Positions 1 to 8,037 of a stretch of DNA of 64,000 bases are shown one piece after another. The translations under genes and the position numbers were made by a program. Below the pieces are notes generated by a model, which ran no database searches, had not been told where the DNA came from, and worked only from the letters and a program-made list of their open reading frames with translations. Origin of the DNA: CAVQXR01 sp046330455. GTDB lineage: Bacteria; Actinomycetota; Thermoleophilia; Gaiellales; Gaiellaceae. Location: positions 1-64,000 of the forward strand of contig JAXLSU010000006.1 of assembly GCA_046330455.1 (NCBI GenBank), written 5' to 3'. Numbering within the stretch: the stretch's first letter is position 1; each line of letters starts with the position of its first letter.

Positions 1-111
1 CCTCCCGACGAGTTCACCCTCGAGGGGGGAGACACCGTGCAGATCACGATCGACGGCGTCGGGCGGCTCCGTCACGGCGTCTACCGGTCGGGGGACGCTG
101 AAGAAGCGTAG
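1..111 (+). CDS. C-terminal end of a fumarylacetoacetate hydrolase (FAH) family protein, cut by the window start
   Basis: Frame 1 is open from the first base to the TAG at 109-111 and encodes the last 36 residues of a protein. The tail has the FAH-family pattern of a hydrophobic turn, L-x-G-G-D-x-V, then I-x-G-V-G-R-L-x-x-G-V, which closes the beta-roll fold in 2-keto-3-deoxy-sugar-acid dehydratases and in 2-hydroxyhepta-2,4-diene-1,7-dioate isomerases. FAH enzymes act on 2-oxo acids with a divalent metal. The metal site lies outside the window, so the substrate cannot be read. An alpha-ketoglutarate-semialdehyde-type dehydrogenase 4 kb away makes a sugar-acid dehydratase role possible, but this is inference. 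It converges with the aldehyde dehydrogenase at 167-1633, with a hairpin between them. Confidence 0.6.
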   Translation, partial: PPDEFTLEGGDTVQITIDGVGRLRHGVYRSGDAEEA

Positions 112-130
112 GGCGGGCGCGAAGATCGAC

Positions 131-156
131 GGGGGGCCGGATCGCTCCGGCCCCCC
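131..156. terminator. Bidirectional hairpin terminator between convergent genes
   Basis: A perfect 10-bp stem (GGGGGGCCGG / CCGGCCCCCC) with a 6-base loop lies in the 55-bp gap between two convergent genes. There is no T-tract, as is common in high-GC Actinobacteria. The position makes a shared terminator the natural reading. Confidence 0.7.
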
Positions 157-166
157 GCAGGATCCG

Positions 167-1633
167 TCAGATCCCGACGCCCGCGACGAGGACGTACTTC
201 GTCTCGAGATACTCGTCGATTCCGAAGGCGCCTCCTTCGCGGCCGTAGCCCGACTCCTTGACACCGCCGAACGGGGTGTTCGCGGCCGAGATGATCCCGG
301 CGTTCGCGCCGACGATCCCGTACTCGAGCTTCTCGGCAACCCGCAGGAGCCGCGCGTAGTCGCGCGTGTGGAAGTAGGCGCAGAGGCCGTAGATCGAATC
401 GTTCGCCGCCTCGATCACCTGCTCCTCGGTCTCGAACTGCGTCACGCCGCAGACCGGGCCGAACGTCTCCTCGTAGGAGATCAGCATCTCGGGCGTGACG
501 CCCTCGAGCAGGGTCGGCGCGAAGAACGAGCCTCGCCCGTACTCGCCCTCGGTGAGCCGCTCGCCGCCGGTCACGAGCCGCGCGCCGCGCTCGATCGCGT
601 CCTTCACGTGCTCCTCGGCCTTGTCGACGCCGCGATCGTCGATGAGCGGGCCGATCTGGACGCCCGGCTGATCTCCCGGGCCCACGGTCATCGTTGCGAC
701 CTTCTCGGCGAGAGCGGCGACGAACTCCTTGTAGATCCCCTTCTGGACATACGTCCGGTTCGCGCAGACGCACGTCTGCCCGGCGTTGCGGAACTTCGAG
801 GCGATCAGCTGGTCGACGGCCTCGTCGAGATCCGCGTCGTCGAAGATGATGTAGGGGGCGTGCCCACCGAGCTCGAGGGAGAGGCGCTTGACCTGCCCCG
901 CCGAGAGCCGGATCAGCTCCTTGCCGACCTCGGTCGAGCCCGTGAACGAGATCTTGCGCACGCGCTGGTCCCCGAAGATCGTGTCGGCGACCATGCCGGA
1001 GGAACGCGACGTCGCGAGGTTGACGACACCGGGAGGCGCGCCCGCGTCCTCGATCGCGCGGAGGACGAGCGCGGCCGTGAGCGGCGTCGCGCTCGCGGGC
1101 TTGACGACGCTCGTGCAGCCGGCAGCCATGGCCGGGCCGAGCTTCCGGGTCATCATCGCGGCGGGAAAGTTCCACGGCGTGATCGCGGCGGCGACGCCGA
1201 CGGGCTGGCGCAGCACGAGCACGCGGTTGGCGGGGTTCATGGGAGGAACGACCTGGCCGTAGACGCGCTCCGCCTCGCCGCCGAACCACTCGAGGAAGCT
1301 CGCCGCGTAGTCGGTCTCGCCCCGGGCCTCCGCGAGCGGCTTGCCCTGCTCCGCCGTCATCACCGAGGCGATCTCGTCGGCACGCTCGCGGATCAGCTCC
1401 GCAGCGCGGCGCAGGATCCGGGCCCGCGCGATCGCGGCCGTGGCCCGCCACTCGGGCAGCGCCTCGGCCGCGGCGTTGATCGCCGCCTGCACGTCCTCGG
1501 CCGAGCCGTTCGGCACGGAGCCGACGACCTCGCCTGTCGCGGGGTTCGTCACGTCGAAGCGGTCGCCGCCGGCCGCATCGCGCCACTCACCGCCGATCAG
1601 GAGCTGCTCGTCCTTGCCAACCACGACCGCCAT
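167..1633 (-). CDS. gabD: NAD(P)-dependent aldehyde dehydrogenase, succinate-semialdehyde dehydrogenase type
   Basis: The 488-residue protein matches the usual length of the ALDH superfamily. It oxidises an aldehyde to the acid with NAD(P). The motifs appear in order: the ITPWNFP nucleotide-binding segment, SFTGSTEVGK, ELGGHAP with the general-base Glu, and FRNAGQTCVCANR, where Cys288 is the nucleophile and the second Cys two residues on is typical of GabD. The C-terminal NTPFGGVKESGYGREGG is also GabD-like. The start was set at the ATG at 1633 because a GGGAGGA Shine-Dalgarno site precedes it; an in-frame extension reaching 1999 has no family similarity. GabD enzymes take succinate semialdehyde to succinate, but related enzymes accept glutarate or malonate semialdehyde, so the substrate is inferred. 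It stands alone, converging with the FAH gene. Confidence 0.88.
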   Translation of the reverse strand: MAVVVGKDEQLLIGGEWRDAAGGDRFDVTNPATGEVVGSVPNGSAEDVQAAINAAAEALPEWRATAAIARARILRRAAELIRERADEIASVMTAEQGKPLAEARGETDYAASFLEWFGGEAERVYGQVVPPMNPANRVLVLRQPVGVAAAITPWNFPAAMMTRKLGPAMAAGCTSVVKPASATPLTAALVLRAIEDAGAPPGVVNLATSRSSGMVADTIFGDQRVRKISFTGSTEVGKELIRLSAGQVKRLSLELGGHAPYIIFDDADLDEAVDQLIASKFRNAGQTCVCANRTYVQKGIYKEFVAALAEKVATMTVGPGDQPGVQIGPLIDDRGVDKAEEHVKDAIERGARLVTGGERLTEGEYGRGSFFAPTLLEGVTPEMLISYEETFGPVCGVTQFETEEQVIEAANDSIYGLCAYFHTRDYARLLRVAEKLEYGIVGANAGIISAANTPFGGVKESGYGREGGAFGIDEYLETKYVLVAGVGI

Positions 1634-1892
1634 GGGAGTCCTCCCGTTCGTTTGCTCCCTGGAATGGTAGTCCCAGCCGTATCGGCGAGGCGCTGCCCGT
1701 GCGGGATGGCCGGGCAGTAGTGCCTGAATGCATCTTGGGTGCGCCGCGCTGTCCCGCCGATCTCGCCACTCGAGCCGAGCTCCGGCGGCACCGTTGCGAG
1801 CAATCACCGGTCTTTGACGAGCGGAGAGGGGAGCGGTACGCTGGGAAGGCTGCGGCGAGCACCCGTTCGAAGAACCAGGTTGGGGTGATTCT

Positions 1893-2582
1893 GTGCGGGT
1901 GTCAGCAGTAGCGATAGGCCCGATTGCTGTGGCACTGGCGCTAGTGGCAGCGGCGCATGCCACGAGTTCCAACTTAGCGTCGAATGCCACGAGTTCCAAC
2001 TACTTCGGGAGCCGCTACCTCAACTCGTCGTGTTGCACGCTCTACGGCGGAAGGGCGAACATCGACCAGGCGACGCTCTCGCCCGGCACGAGCATCTCGC
2101 TGGCCCGCGTCGAGGCCGACAACAACGGTCCGTATCTGGTTCAGTCCGGCCTGATCAAGGCTGTCGGACCAACGTCGTGGTTGAACTGCCCCGATGTCTC
2201 GAGCCGGTCGCGGTTCTATGAGGCCCTCACTCCGTCTGGGACCTTCTGCGACAAGTACGCGAACCAATCACTCACGCGGGCGACCGTGCTCTGGAGCACG
2301 CAAGGATCCACTCAATGGTCTGCGTGGCTTGACGGATCGATGGTCTTCCTCGGCAACGTCGGGTTTGGAGCAGCCAGCGGATTCCTCGCGGGAGGCGAGA
2401 TTGGGCCTCCTTCGGGAAGCAACACGGCGCGTTACGGGGCGGGGACTACACCCTGGCAGCGTGCGACCCAACGCGGTGGAGGCGCGTACTTCACGATCCA
2501 GCAGTCGTTCGCCAACAGCAAGCCAGCGGGCGGTTGGGTCATCGGATCGCTTCCGTCACCGTTCACCATCCACCGGCCATGA
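1893..2582 (+). CDS. Exported protein of unknown function
   Basis: I do not recognise a family. The 229-residue product starts at a GTG and opens with a short basic start and a hydrophobic stretch (roughly residues 5-23) ending AHA-T, a plausible Sec signal peptide with cleavage near residue 23. The mature part is rich in Ser, Gly, Asn, Tyr and Trp, with little Lys. It has about four Cys residues (a CC pair near residue 48, then single Cys), which suits an extracytoplasmic, perhaps disulfide-bonded beta protein. There is no catalytic motif that I can name. A lipoprotein gene begins 10 bp downstream, so the two are probably co-transcribed and may work together at the cell surface. GC content is somewhat lower here than in neighbouring metabolic genes. 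Confidence 0.65.
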   Translation: MRVSAVAIGPIAVALALVAAAHATSSNLASNATSSNYFGSRYLNSSCCTLYGGRANIDQATLSPGTSISLARVEADNNGPYLVQSGLIKAVGPTSWLNCPDVSSRSRFYEALTPSGTFCDKYANQSLTRATVLWSTQGSTQWSAWLDGSMVFLGNVGFGAASGFLAGGEIGPPSGSNTARYGAGTTPWQRATQRGGGAYFTIQQSFANSKPAGGWVIGSLPSPFTIHRP

Positions 2583-2592
2583 GGAGCTGGGT

Positions 2593-4047
2593 ATGAAACC
2601 GCTGCTTGGGCGCGCGACCGGGTTCATGACAGTGGTCGGCGCGGTCGTCGTTCTATCCGCCGGCTGTGGTGGCGGTATCGGCGTCACCGAGAGCGGCGGC
2701 ACTGGCGCTGCCGCACTGCAGGATTTGGTCACGCTGACAATTGACCCCGGCGTTCCGCCCGCCGAAGCGGCGGTCATCCAGGCGGCGGCGGAAGGTGTTG
2801 GCGCCGACCAGGTGACACATGTCGCGCTGGGCGACCCGCCGGATCCAGGATTCAAGCCGCTGGAGGGCCTACCCGGGACATCCTGGCTCTCCATCGAGGT
2901 GCCGGTGGCCGGCGAGCAGCAGAGTCAGGTTCTCCAGGATTGGCAGGCTGCACGCCTGGCGGGGGCAGTCAGAAACGAGACGATCGCGACTGGCCTATCC
3001 GTCCCGTTCGGCTATTCGATCGTCCCCCGATTGCCGGATGGAAGCACGCTCGAGCCGATCTCCATCCAGATCGGATCCGCGCCCGGTACAGGCTCAGTCT
3101 CAACGGACCCGAGCAAGGAGACCGAGAGGTTGGAGGACGTCGCGGGCCGGCTCGGGCTCGAAATCGACGGCCTCGCATTCCATGGCGAAGACAATGCTGT
3201 GGTTCTCTCGCTGAGGACGTCCGATGATCCCAAGGTCTTCCTGAAGCGATGGGTCGACGAGGTCCTGCCGGCGCTCTTCGGTGAGAGGATGGCGAGCGCG
3301 TGGTACGTCGAGATCGCCGACGCGGACGGCGAGCTCGTCGAAGCAGTCGGGAACTCCCCCGAGACGGGTGGTTCCACGTACTGGATCCGGCCGAGCCTGC
3401 GAGACTACTGGCTCGAGCTCTCGGCTGAGCGAGGAAATGCAGCGGGCGTTGGCGAAGGGCACGGAGGGGCGAGGTCGTCGGCGCTCGGCGACTCGGTGCC
3501 CGCAGCCGAGGAGCTCTCCGTGTTCGACCAGCCTCGTATGCCAGCGGACGACCTTCCGGCTGATGCTCGGTCCGAGGTCGAGGCAGTGCTCGCTGCGTCT
3601 GAGAGTGTCGATGCCTCTCTCCAGCCCGGTGCAGCGAATGGCGGGAGTCGCCTCCTGCTCGCAGACCTCGGCGAGGCTCACGCAAGCCTGTTCGCGTTCA
3701 GGACGACGAAGGGCAACGTGTGCATGGTGTTTACGGCTGGCTACGGCTCCGGAGGCTGTTTCGCCAGGTTCAGTCATGACGTACCGGTCGCATGGGACGT
3801 GCGGGATGTGGACGAGGTCGGTGGTGGGCTGCCCGCGATCGTCAGCGGAATTGCGCCGGATGATGTGTCGTCCGTTGGGGTCCGTGTTGGCGATCGGTTG
3901 ATTCCGGCGCTGTTGAAGAACAACGGCTTCTTCCTCGAGCTGCCCGATGGCAGCCCCTGGCCGAGCGAGCTCTCGGTCGGGTTCGACGGAGGAGAGGAGG
4001 CACGGGTCCAGATTGCCCCGCTCCCGGCTACCGTGACGGCTGGGTAG
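2593..4047 (+). CDS. Lipoprotein of unknown function
   Basis: This encodes a 484-residue protein. The ATG at 2593 follows GAGGAGCTGGGT, a good Shine-Dalgarno site. The N-terminus is basic, then hydrophobic, then a lipobox LSAGC with Cys25, so the mature protein should be lipid-anchored outside the membrane. Later segments are acidic and beta-rich. Around residues 105-290 there are two similar stretches that resemble weak internal repeats. The C-terminal 150 residues contain two Cys and a compact beta-like domain with phrases such as VGDRLIPALLKNNGFF, reminiscent of Ig-like or regulatory ectodomains, but I cannot assign a family. The preceding exported protein lies 10 bp upstream and a GC-rich terminator follows, so the pair forms a small two-gene unit. 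Confidence 0.7.
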   Translation: MKPLLGRATGFMTVVGAVVVLSAGCGGGIGVTESGGTGAAALQDLVTLTIDPGVPPAEAAVIQAAAEGVGADQVTHVALGDPPDPGFKPLEGLPGTSWLSIEVPVAGEQQSQVLQDWQAARLAGAVRNETIATGLSVPFGYSIVPRLPDGSTLEPISIQIGSAPGTGSVSTDPSKETERLEDVAGRLGLEIDGLAFHGEDNAVVLSLRTSDDPKVFLKRWVDEVLPALFGERMASAWYVEIADADGELVEAVGNSPETGGSTYWIRPSLRDYWLELSAERGNAAGVGEGHGGARSSALGDSVPAAEELSVFDQPRMPADDLPADARSEVEAVLAASESVDASLQPGAANGGSRLLLADLGEAHASLFAFRTTKGNVCMVFTAGYGSGGCFARFSHDVPVAWDVRDVDEVGGGLPAIVSGIAPDDVSSVGVRVGDRLIPALLKNNGFFLELPDGSPWPSELSVGFDGGEEARVQIAPLPATVTAG

Positions 4048-4074
4048 ATCGATCTCGCGCGAATGTACAGTCCC

Positions 4075-4107
4075 GGCCCTCGCCGGCCCCGGCGCCTGGC
4101 GAGGGCC
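4075..4107 (+). terminator. Hairpin terminator after the lipoprotein gene
   Basis: GGCCCTCGCC pairs perfectly with GGCGAGGGCC across a 13-base loop, 27 bp after the lipoprotein stop codon. Two T residues follow. It ends the two-gene exported-protein unit before the next promoter. Confidence 0.65.
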
Positions 4108-4264
4108 TTCGGTGGCGATCGGCAGGCGTCAGGCATCGCCGGCCCCGGGTCGATCCGGCGAGGATTCGTCACGTCGTGGCGATCCCGGCCGCACGTTCGC
4201 GGCCTCGATCGCTCCCCAGTGGGTAGGCTCTTCGGAGCCTCGATCCGACGAACCGGGAGACTCC

Positions 4265-5707
4265 ATGACCGCCACCGCCACCGAGCCCACCCTCGTCCGC
4301 CACCTGATCGGCGGGGAGTGGAGGGGAGAGCCCGCCGGCGAGCGTCGCAACCCCGCGCGGCCCGATGAGGTGGTCGCCATGATCGCGGGTGGCTCGGCCG
4401 AGGATGCCCTCGCCGCCATCGAGGCCGCTGAGCAGGCCTTCCCGGCCTGGCGCGCGACCGCTCCCATGGCCCGTGGCGCGATCCTGGCCCGGACCTCGGC
4501 GCTGCTCGAGGAGCGGAAGGCTCGGATCGCCCGCGACCTGTGCGCAGAGGAGGGCAAGACGCTGACCGAGGCGACCGGCGAGGTGCAGCGCGCGGCCGAC
4601 ATCATGCGCTTCTTCTCGGGCGAGGGCTGGCGCCTCAAGGGAGACAGCCTGCCCTCGGCGGTCGCAGACACGCACCTCTACACGGTCAAGGAGCCGCTCG
4701 GCGTCGTCGGTCTGATCACGCCGTGGAACTTCCCGATCGCGATCCCGACCTGGAAGCTCGCGCCCGCGCTCGTCTCGGGCAACTCCGTCGTCATCAAGCC
4801 CGCCTCGCTCGTGCCGCTCTCGGTGCAGCATCTCGCGCAGGCGCTCCTCGACGCCGGGCTACCGGCCGGCGTGCTGAACGTCGTCCAGGGCAGCGGCGGG
4901 GTCGTCGGCGAGGCGCTCCTCCACGACGAGCGTATCCAGGCCGTCAGCTTCACCGGCTCGGTCGGCACAGGGCTCCACATCAACGAGGTGGTGTCACGCC
5001 GGCTTGCCCGCGTCCAGCTCGAGATGGGCGGAAAGAACGCGCTCGTCGTGCTCGAGGACGCCGACCCGGTCTTTGCCGCCCAGGTCGCAGCCCAGGGTGG
5101 TTTCGGGCTCACGGGCCAGGCCTGCACCGCGACGAGCCGCGTGATCGCGACGAGAGCTGCCCACGACCGGTTCGTCGAGGCGCTCGTCGCCGAGGCCGAC
5201 AGCTACCGCCCGGCCGACGGCCAGGCCGAGGGAGCGAAGATGGGGCCCGTCGTCGACCGCTCACAGCTCGAGACCGACCTCTCCTACCTCGAGCTCGGGC
5301 AGCAGGAGGGCGCCGAGCTCGTGACCGGAGGCGAATCCGACGACCTGTTCCTGCGCCCGGCCGTGTTCACCGGCGTCACCTCGCAGATGCGGATCGCGAC
5401 CGAGGAGATCTTCGGGCCCGTGATCGGCGTGCTCGAGGTGAGCGACCTCGACGAGGCGATCGCGCTCGCGAATGACTCGAGCTACGGTCTCTCGGGCGGG
5501 ATCGTCACGAACGACCTGCGGGCCGCGATGCGGTTTGCCGACGAGGCCGAGGTCGGGGTCGTCCGGGTCAACCGACCCACGTCCGGCGTCGACCTGAACG
5601 CGCCCTTCGGCGGCGTCAAGAGCTCCTCGAGCGCCACCTTCCGCGAGCAAGGGCTCGTCGCAGTCGACTTCTACACGCGCCTGAAGACCGTGTACCTCGG
5701 GTATTAG
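4265..5707 (+). CDS. Aldehyde dehydrogenase, alpha-ketoglutarate-semialdehyde dehydrogenase type
   Basis: The 480-residue ALDH carries ITPWNFPIAIPTWK, SFTGSVGTG, EMGGKNA with the general-base Glu, and TGQACTATSR with nucleophile Cys287. The TGQ-C-TATSR form of the active site and the C-terminal PFGGVKSSSS...REQG are hallmarks of the KGSADH group, which oxidises 2,5-dioxopentanoate to 2-oxoglutarate at the end of oxidative pentose and sugar-acid pathways. The start ATG at 4265 has GGGAGA 5 bases upstream; a longer in-frame start at 4112 lacks similarity. A -10-like TAGGCT lies at 4224-4229. The gene is monocistronic, converging on the ABC importer operon. A YjhG-type aldonate dehydratase at 42.3 kb and an FAH-family protein at the window start could supply its substrate, but they are not in one operon. 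Confidence 0.85.
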   Translation: MTATATEPTLVRHLIGGEWRGEPAGERRNPARPDEVVAMIAGGSAEDALAAIEAAEQAFPAWRATAPMARGAILARTSALLEERKARIARDLCAEEGKTLTEATGEVQRAADIMRFFSGEGWRLKGDSLPSAVADTHLYTVKEPLGVVGLITPWNFPIAIPTWKLAPALVSGNSVVIKPASLVPLSVQHLAQALLDAGLPAGVLNVVQGSGGVVGEALLHDERIQAVSFTGSVGTGLHINEVVSRRLARVQLEMGGKNALVVLEDADPVFAAQVAAQGGFGLTGQACTATSRVIATRAAHDRFVEALVAEADSYRPADGQAEGAKMGPVVDRSQLETDLSYLELGQQEGAELVTGGESDDLFLRPAVFTGVTSQMRIATEEIFGPVIGVLEVSDLDEAIALANDSSYGLSGGIVTNDLRAAMRFADEAEVGVVRVNRPTSGVDLNAPFGGVKSSSSATFREQGLVAVDFYTRLKTVYLGY

Positions 5708-5715
5708 GCGAGGTC

Positions 5716-5736
5716 GGGCGGGATGAGATCCCGCCC
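5716..5736. repeat. REP-like palindrome, copy 1
   Basis: The core is GGGCGGGAT-GAG-ATCCCGCCC (9-3-9, perfect), followed by CTAC. It lies in the convergent gap after the KGSADH gene. Confidence 0.75.
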
Positions 5737-5772
5737 CTACAAGACCTGTGCGGTGAGGTTGGGTGGCGGGAC

Positions 5773-5817
5773 GGTCTCGCCCCCCGGGGCCGGCGGGCTC
5801 AGCCCGCGGGCGAGACC
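5773..5817. terminator. Hairpin at the convergent junction of the KGSADH gene and the ABC importer operon
   Basis: GGTCTCGCCC pairs with GGGCGAGACC over 10 bp, and the loop holds a smaller hairpin (GCGGGCT-CA-AGCCCGC-like). The right arm overlaps the last codons of the leftward ATPase gene. It probably ends transcription from at least one side. Confidence 0.5.
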
Positions 5818-6917
5818 TGGAACACGTCTTCGCCGGCGGCGGAGAGCAGCGCGCTCCCGTCCTCCGCGAAGACATGCAGGCGCCTGGCCTCGAACGAGAG
5901 GCGCACCGGCTGATCCGACCGGAGCTGCAGCGTTGGCGGCGTCGTCGCCTTGACGACCCGGTCACCGAGCGTGAGGTCGACGACGGTCTCACCGCCGAGC
6001 GGCTCGGTCACGTAGACGCTCGCCGGGATCCCCTCGCCCTCGGCCTGCACGTGGACGTCCTCGGGCCGGACGCCGACGAAGCACGATGCACCCTCCGCCG
6101 CTGCCTCCCGTAGCTGCGGCGCCTGGGCGGACACCGAGAACAGCTCGTGGCGGGCTGTCAGGGTTCCGTCCGACCACGCGACGGTCGCGGGGATGAAGTT
6201 CATCGGCGGCGAGCCGACGACGGTCGCGACGAAGCGGTTCGCGGGCCGGTGGTAGATGTTCGTCGGCGAGTCGATCTGCTGAACGACGCCCTCGCGGAGA
6301 ATCATGATCCGGTCGGCCATCGTCATCGCCTCGACCTGGTCATGGGTCACGTAGACGAGCGTTCGTCCGAGGTCTCGCTGCATGCGCTTGAGCTCGGTGC
6401 GCATCTCGAGCCGCAGGAGCGCGTCGAGGGCCGAGATCGGCTCGTCGAGCAGGTAGGCCTTCGGGTCGCGGATGATCGCCCGCCCGAGCGCAACGCGCTG
6501 GCGCTCGCCGCCCGAGAGCTTGCCGGGCTTGCGCTTCAGGAGGTGCGGGATCCGCAGCGTCTCCGCCACCGCCTGCACCCGGCGCTCGATCTCGTCCTTC
6601 GGGAGCTTGCGCTGCTTGAGCGGGAACGCGAGGTTGTTGTAGACCGTCTTGTCGGGGTAGAGCGCGAGGTTCTGGAACATGATCGAGATGTCCCGGTCGC
6701 CCGGGAACACGTCCGTCACCGCGGTATCGTCGACGTACACATCGCCCTCGTCTGGCGTCTCGAGCCCGACGATCGTGCGGAGCGTCGTCGTCTTCCCGGC
6801 GCCAGGCGGGCCGAGGATCGCGAAGAACTCCCCGTCGTTCACCTCGAACGAGACACCGTCGAGTGCGGTCGTTCCGCCGAACCGCTTGGTGATGTTCTCG
6901 AGCCGGATGCTGGCCAT
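5799..6917 (-). CDS. Carbohydrate ABC transporter ATP-binding protein (UgpC/MsmX type)
   Basis: The 372-residue protein is a full CUT1-type ATPase: Walker A GPPGAGKT near residue 37, Q-loop MFQNLALYP, signature LSGGERQRVALGR, Walker B AYLLDEPISALD, switch His in YVTHDQVEAM, and a C-terminal TOBE/OB-fold regulatory region (residues about 240-372). It powers uptake by the two permeases upstream. Its ATG overlaps the stop of the preceding ATPase gene by one base (TAATG), which implies translational coupling. CUT1 importers can run with one ATPase as a homodimer. Two different ATPases in one operon suggest a heterodimer, supported by the altered signature in the partner. Confidence 0.92.
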   Translation of the reverse strand: MASIRLENITKRFGGTTALDGVSFEVNDGEFFAILGPPGAGKTTTLRTIVGLETPDEGDVYVDDTAVTDVFPGDRDISIMFQNLALYPDKTVYNNLAFPLKQRKLPKDEIERRVQAVAETLRIPHLLKRKPGKLSGGERQRVALGRAIIRDPKAYLLDEPISALDALLRLEMRTELKRMQRDLGRTLVYVTHDQVEAMTMADRIMILREGVVQQIDSPTNIYHRPANRFVATVVGSPPMNFIPATVAWSDGTLTARHELFSVSAQAPQLREAAAEGASCFVGVRPEDVHVQAEGEGIPASVYVTEPLGGETVVDLTLGDRVVKATTPPTLQLRSDQPVRLSFEARRLHVFAEDGSALLSAAGEDVFQVSPAG

Positions 6918-8026
6918 TAGCGGAGGACGAGCCCGGTCTCGTCGTCGAAGAGGTGGGCTCGCGCCGCCTCGAAGGCGAGCCCCACGTTGTCGCCCACGGT
7001 CGGGCGGCGGTCGGGCGCCGCCACCGCGCGGACGTCGTAGCCGTCCATGGTCATGTGCACGATGTCCTTCGGTCCGAGCGGCTCGATGATCGCGACCGAG
7101 GCCCTGACGACCGCCTCGGGCGCGTCGGGCGCGACGAGCGTCACGAGCTCCGGCCGGATCGAGAGTGTGAGCGTCCCGCCGGCCTGCACCGTCGACTCGA
7201 TCCCGGCGCGCCGATCGGCGACATCGAGCGGGCGCCCGTCGCCGGCCGTGATGCGGACCGTGGCGGCACCCCCGGTCGTCTCGAACACGGCGGGCAGGAA
7301 GTTGTTGAGCACCGAGCCGATGAAGTTCGCCACGAACCGGTTCTCCGGCAGGTTGTAGAGCTCGTGCGGCGTCCCGAACTGCTGGAGGACGCCGAGGTTC
7401 ATCACGGCGATCCGGTCGGCCATGCCCATCGCCTCGACCTGGTCGTGGGTGACGTAGACCATCGTCTGGCCGACCTCGTGCTGGATTCGCTTCAGCTCGG
7501 CCCGCATGTAGGCCCGGAAGGCGGCATCGAGGTTCGAGAAGGGCTCGTCGAGCAGGAAGATCGCCGGCCGCATGATCATCGAGCGCCCGAGGGCGACCTT
7601 CTGGAGGTCGTTGACCGAAAGGCGTGCGGTGCTGCGCTGGAGCTGCTCGGCGAGACCGACGGTCTCCGCGACGCGCTTCACCTCGCCGTCGATCTCCTCG
7701 CTCGACGGGCGGGGCTTCTTCGCCCGCAGCCCGAACGCGAGGTTCTCGTACACGGTCATGTGCGTGAAGATCGCGTAGTTCTGGAAGACGAAGCCGACGT
7801 TTCGCTTGCCGGGATCGATCTTCGTGATCGGGTAGCCGTCGAAGTAGATCTCGCCGCCCGTGGGCTTCTCGAGGCCCGAGAGCATGTTCATCGTCGTCGT
7901 CTTGCCGCAGCCCGAGGGGCCGAGCAGGGCGATGAACGACCCGTGCTCGGCGACGAGGTTCAGGTCCTCGACGGCGTGCACGTCGCCGAAGTGCTTCGTC
8001 AGGTTCTCGATCCGGATCTCCGCCAT
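6917..8026 (-). CDS. Carbohydrate ABC transporter ATP-binding protein with a degenerate signature motif
   Basis: The 369-residue protein resembles its neighbour: Walker A GPSGCGKTT, Q-loop FVFQNYAIFTHM, Walker B IFLLDEPFSNLD, YVTHDQVEAMGM and a TOBE region at the C-terminus. The ABC signature reads LSVNDLQKVALGR, where the family has LSGGQ(Q/R)QRVA. Both signature glycines are absent, so one of the two ATP sites of a heterodimer would be catalytically weak, as known for asymmetric ABC ATPases. The gene follows the MalG-type permease after 11 bp and is coupled to the next ATPase by TAATG. The product sits on the cytoplasmic face of the importer. Confidence 0.92.
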   Translation of the reverse strand: MAEIRIENLTKHFGDVHAVEDLNLVAEHGSFIALLGPSGCGKTTTMNMLSGLEKPTGGEIYFDGYPITKIDPGKRNVGFVFQNYAIFTHMTVYENLAFGLRAKKPRPSSEEIDGEVKRVAETVGLAEQLQRSTARLSVNDLQKVALGRSMIMRPAIFLLDEPFSNLDAAFRAYMRAELKRIQHEVGQTMVYVTHDQVEAMGMADRIAVMNLGVLQQFGTPHELYNLPENRFVANFIGSVLNNFLPAVFETTGGAATVRITAGDGRPLDVADRRAGIESTVQAGGTLTLSIRPELVTLVAPDAPEAVVRASVAIIEPLGPKDIVHMTMDGYDVRAVAAPDRRPTVGDNVGLAFEAARAHLFDDETGLVLR

Positions 8027-8037
8027 GCCGATACCGC

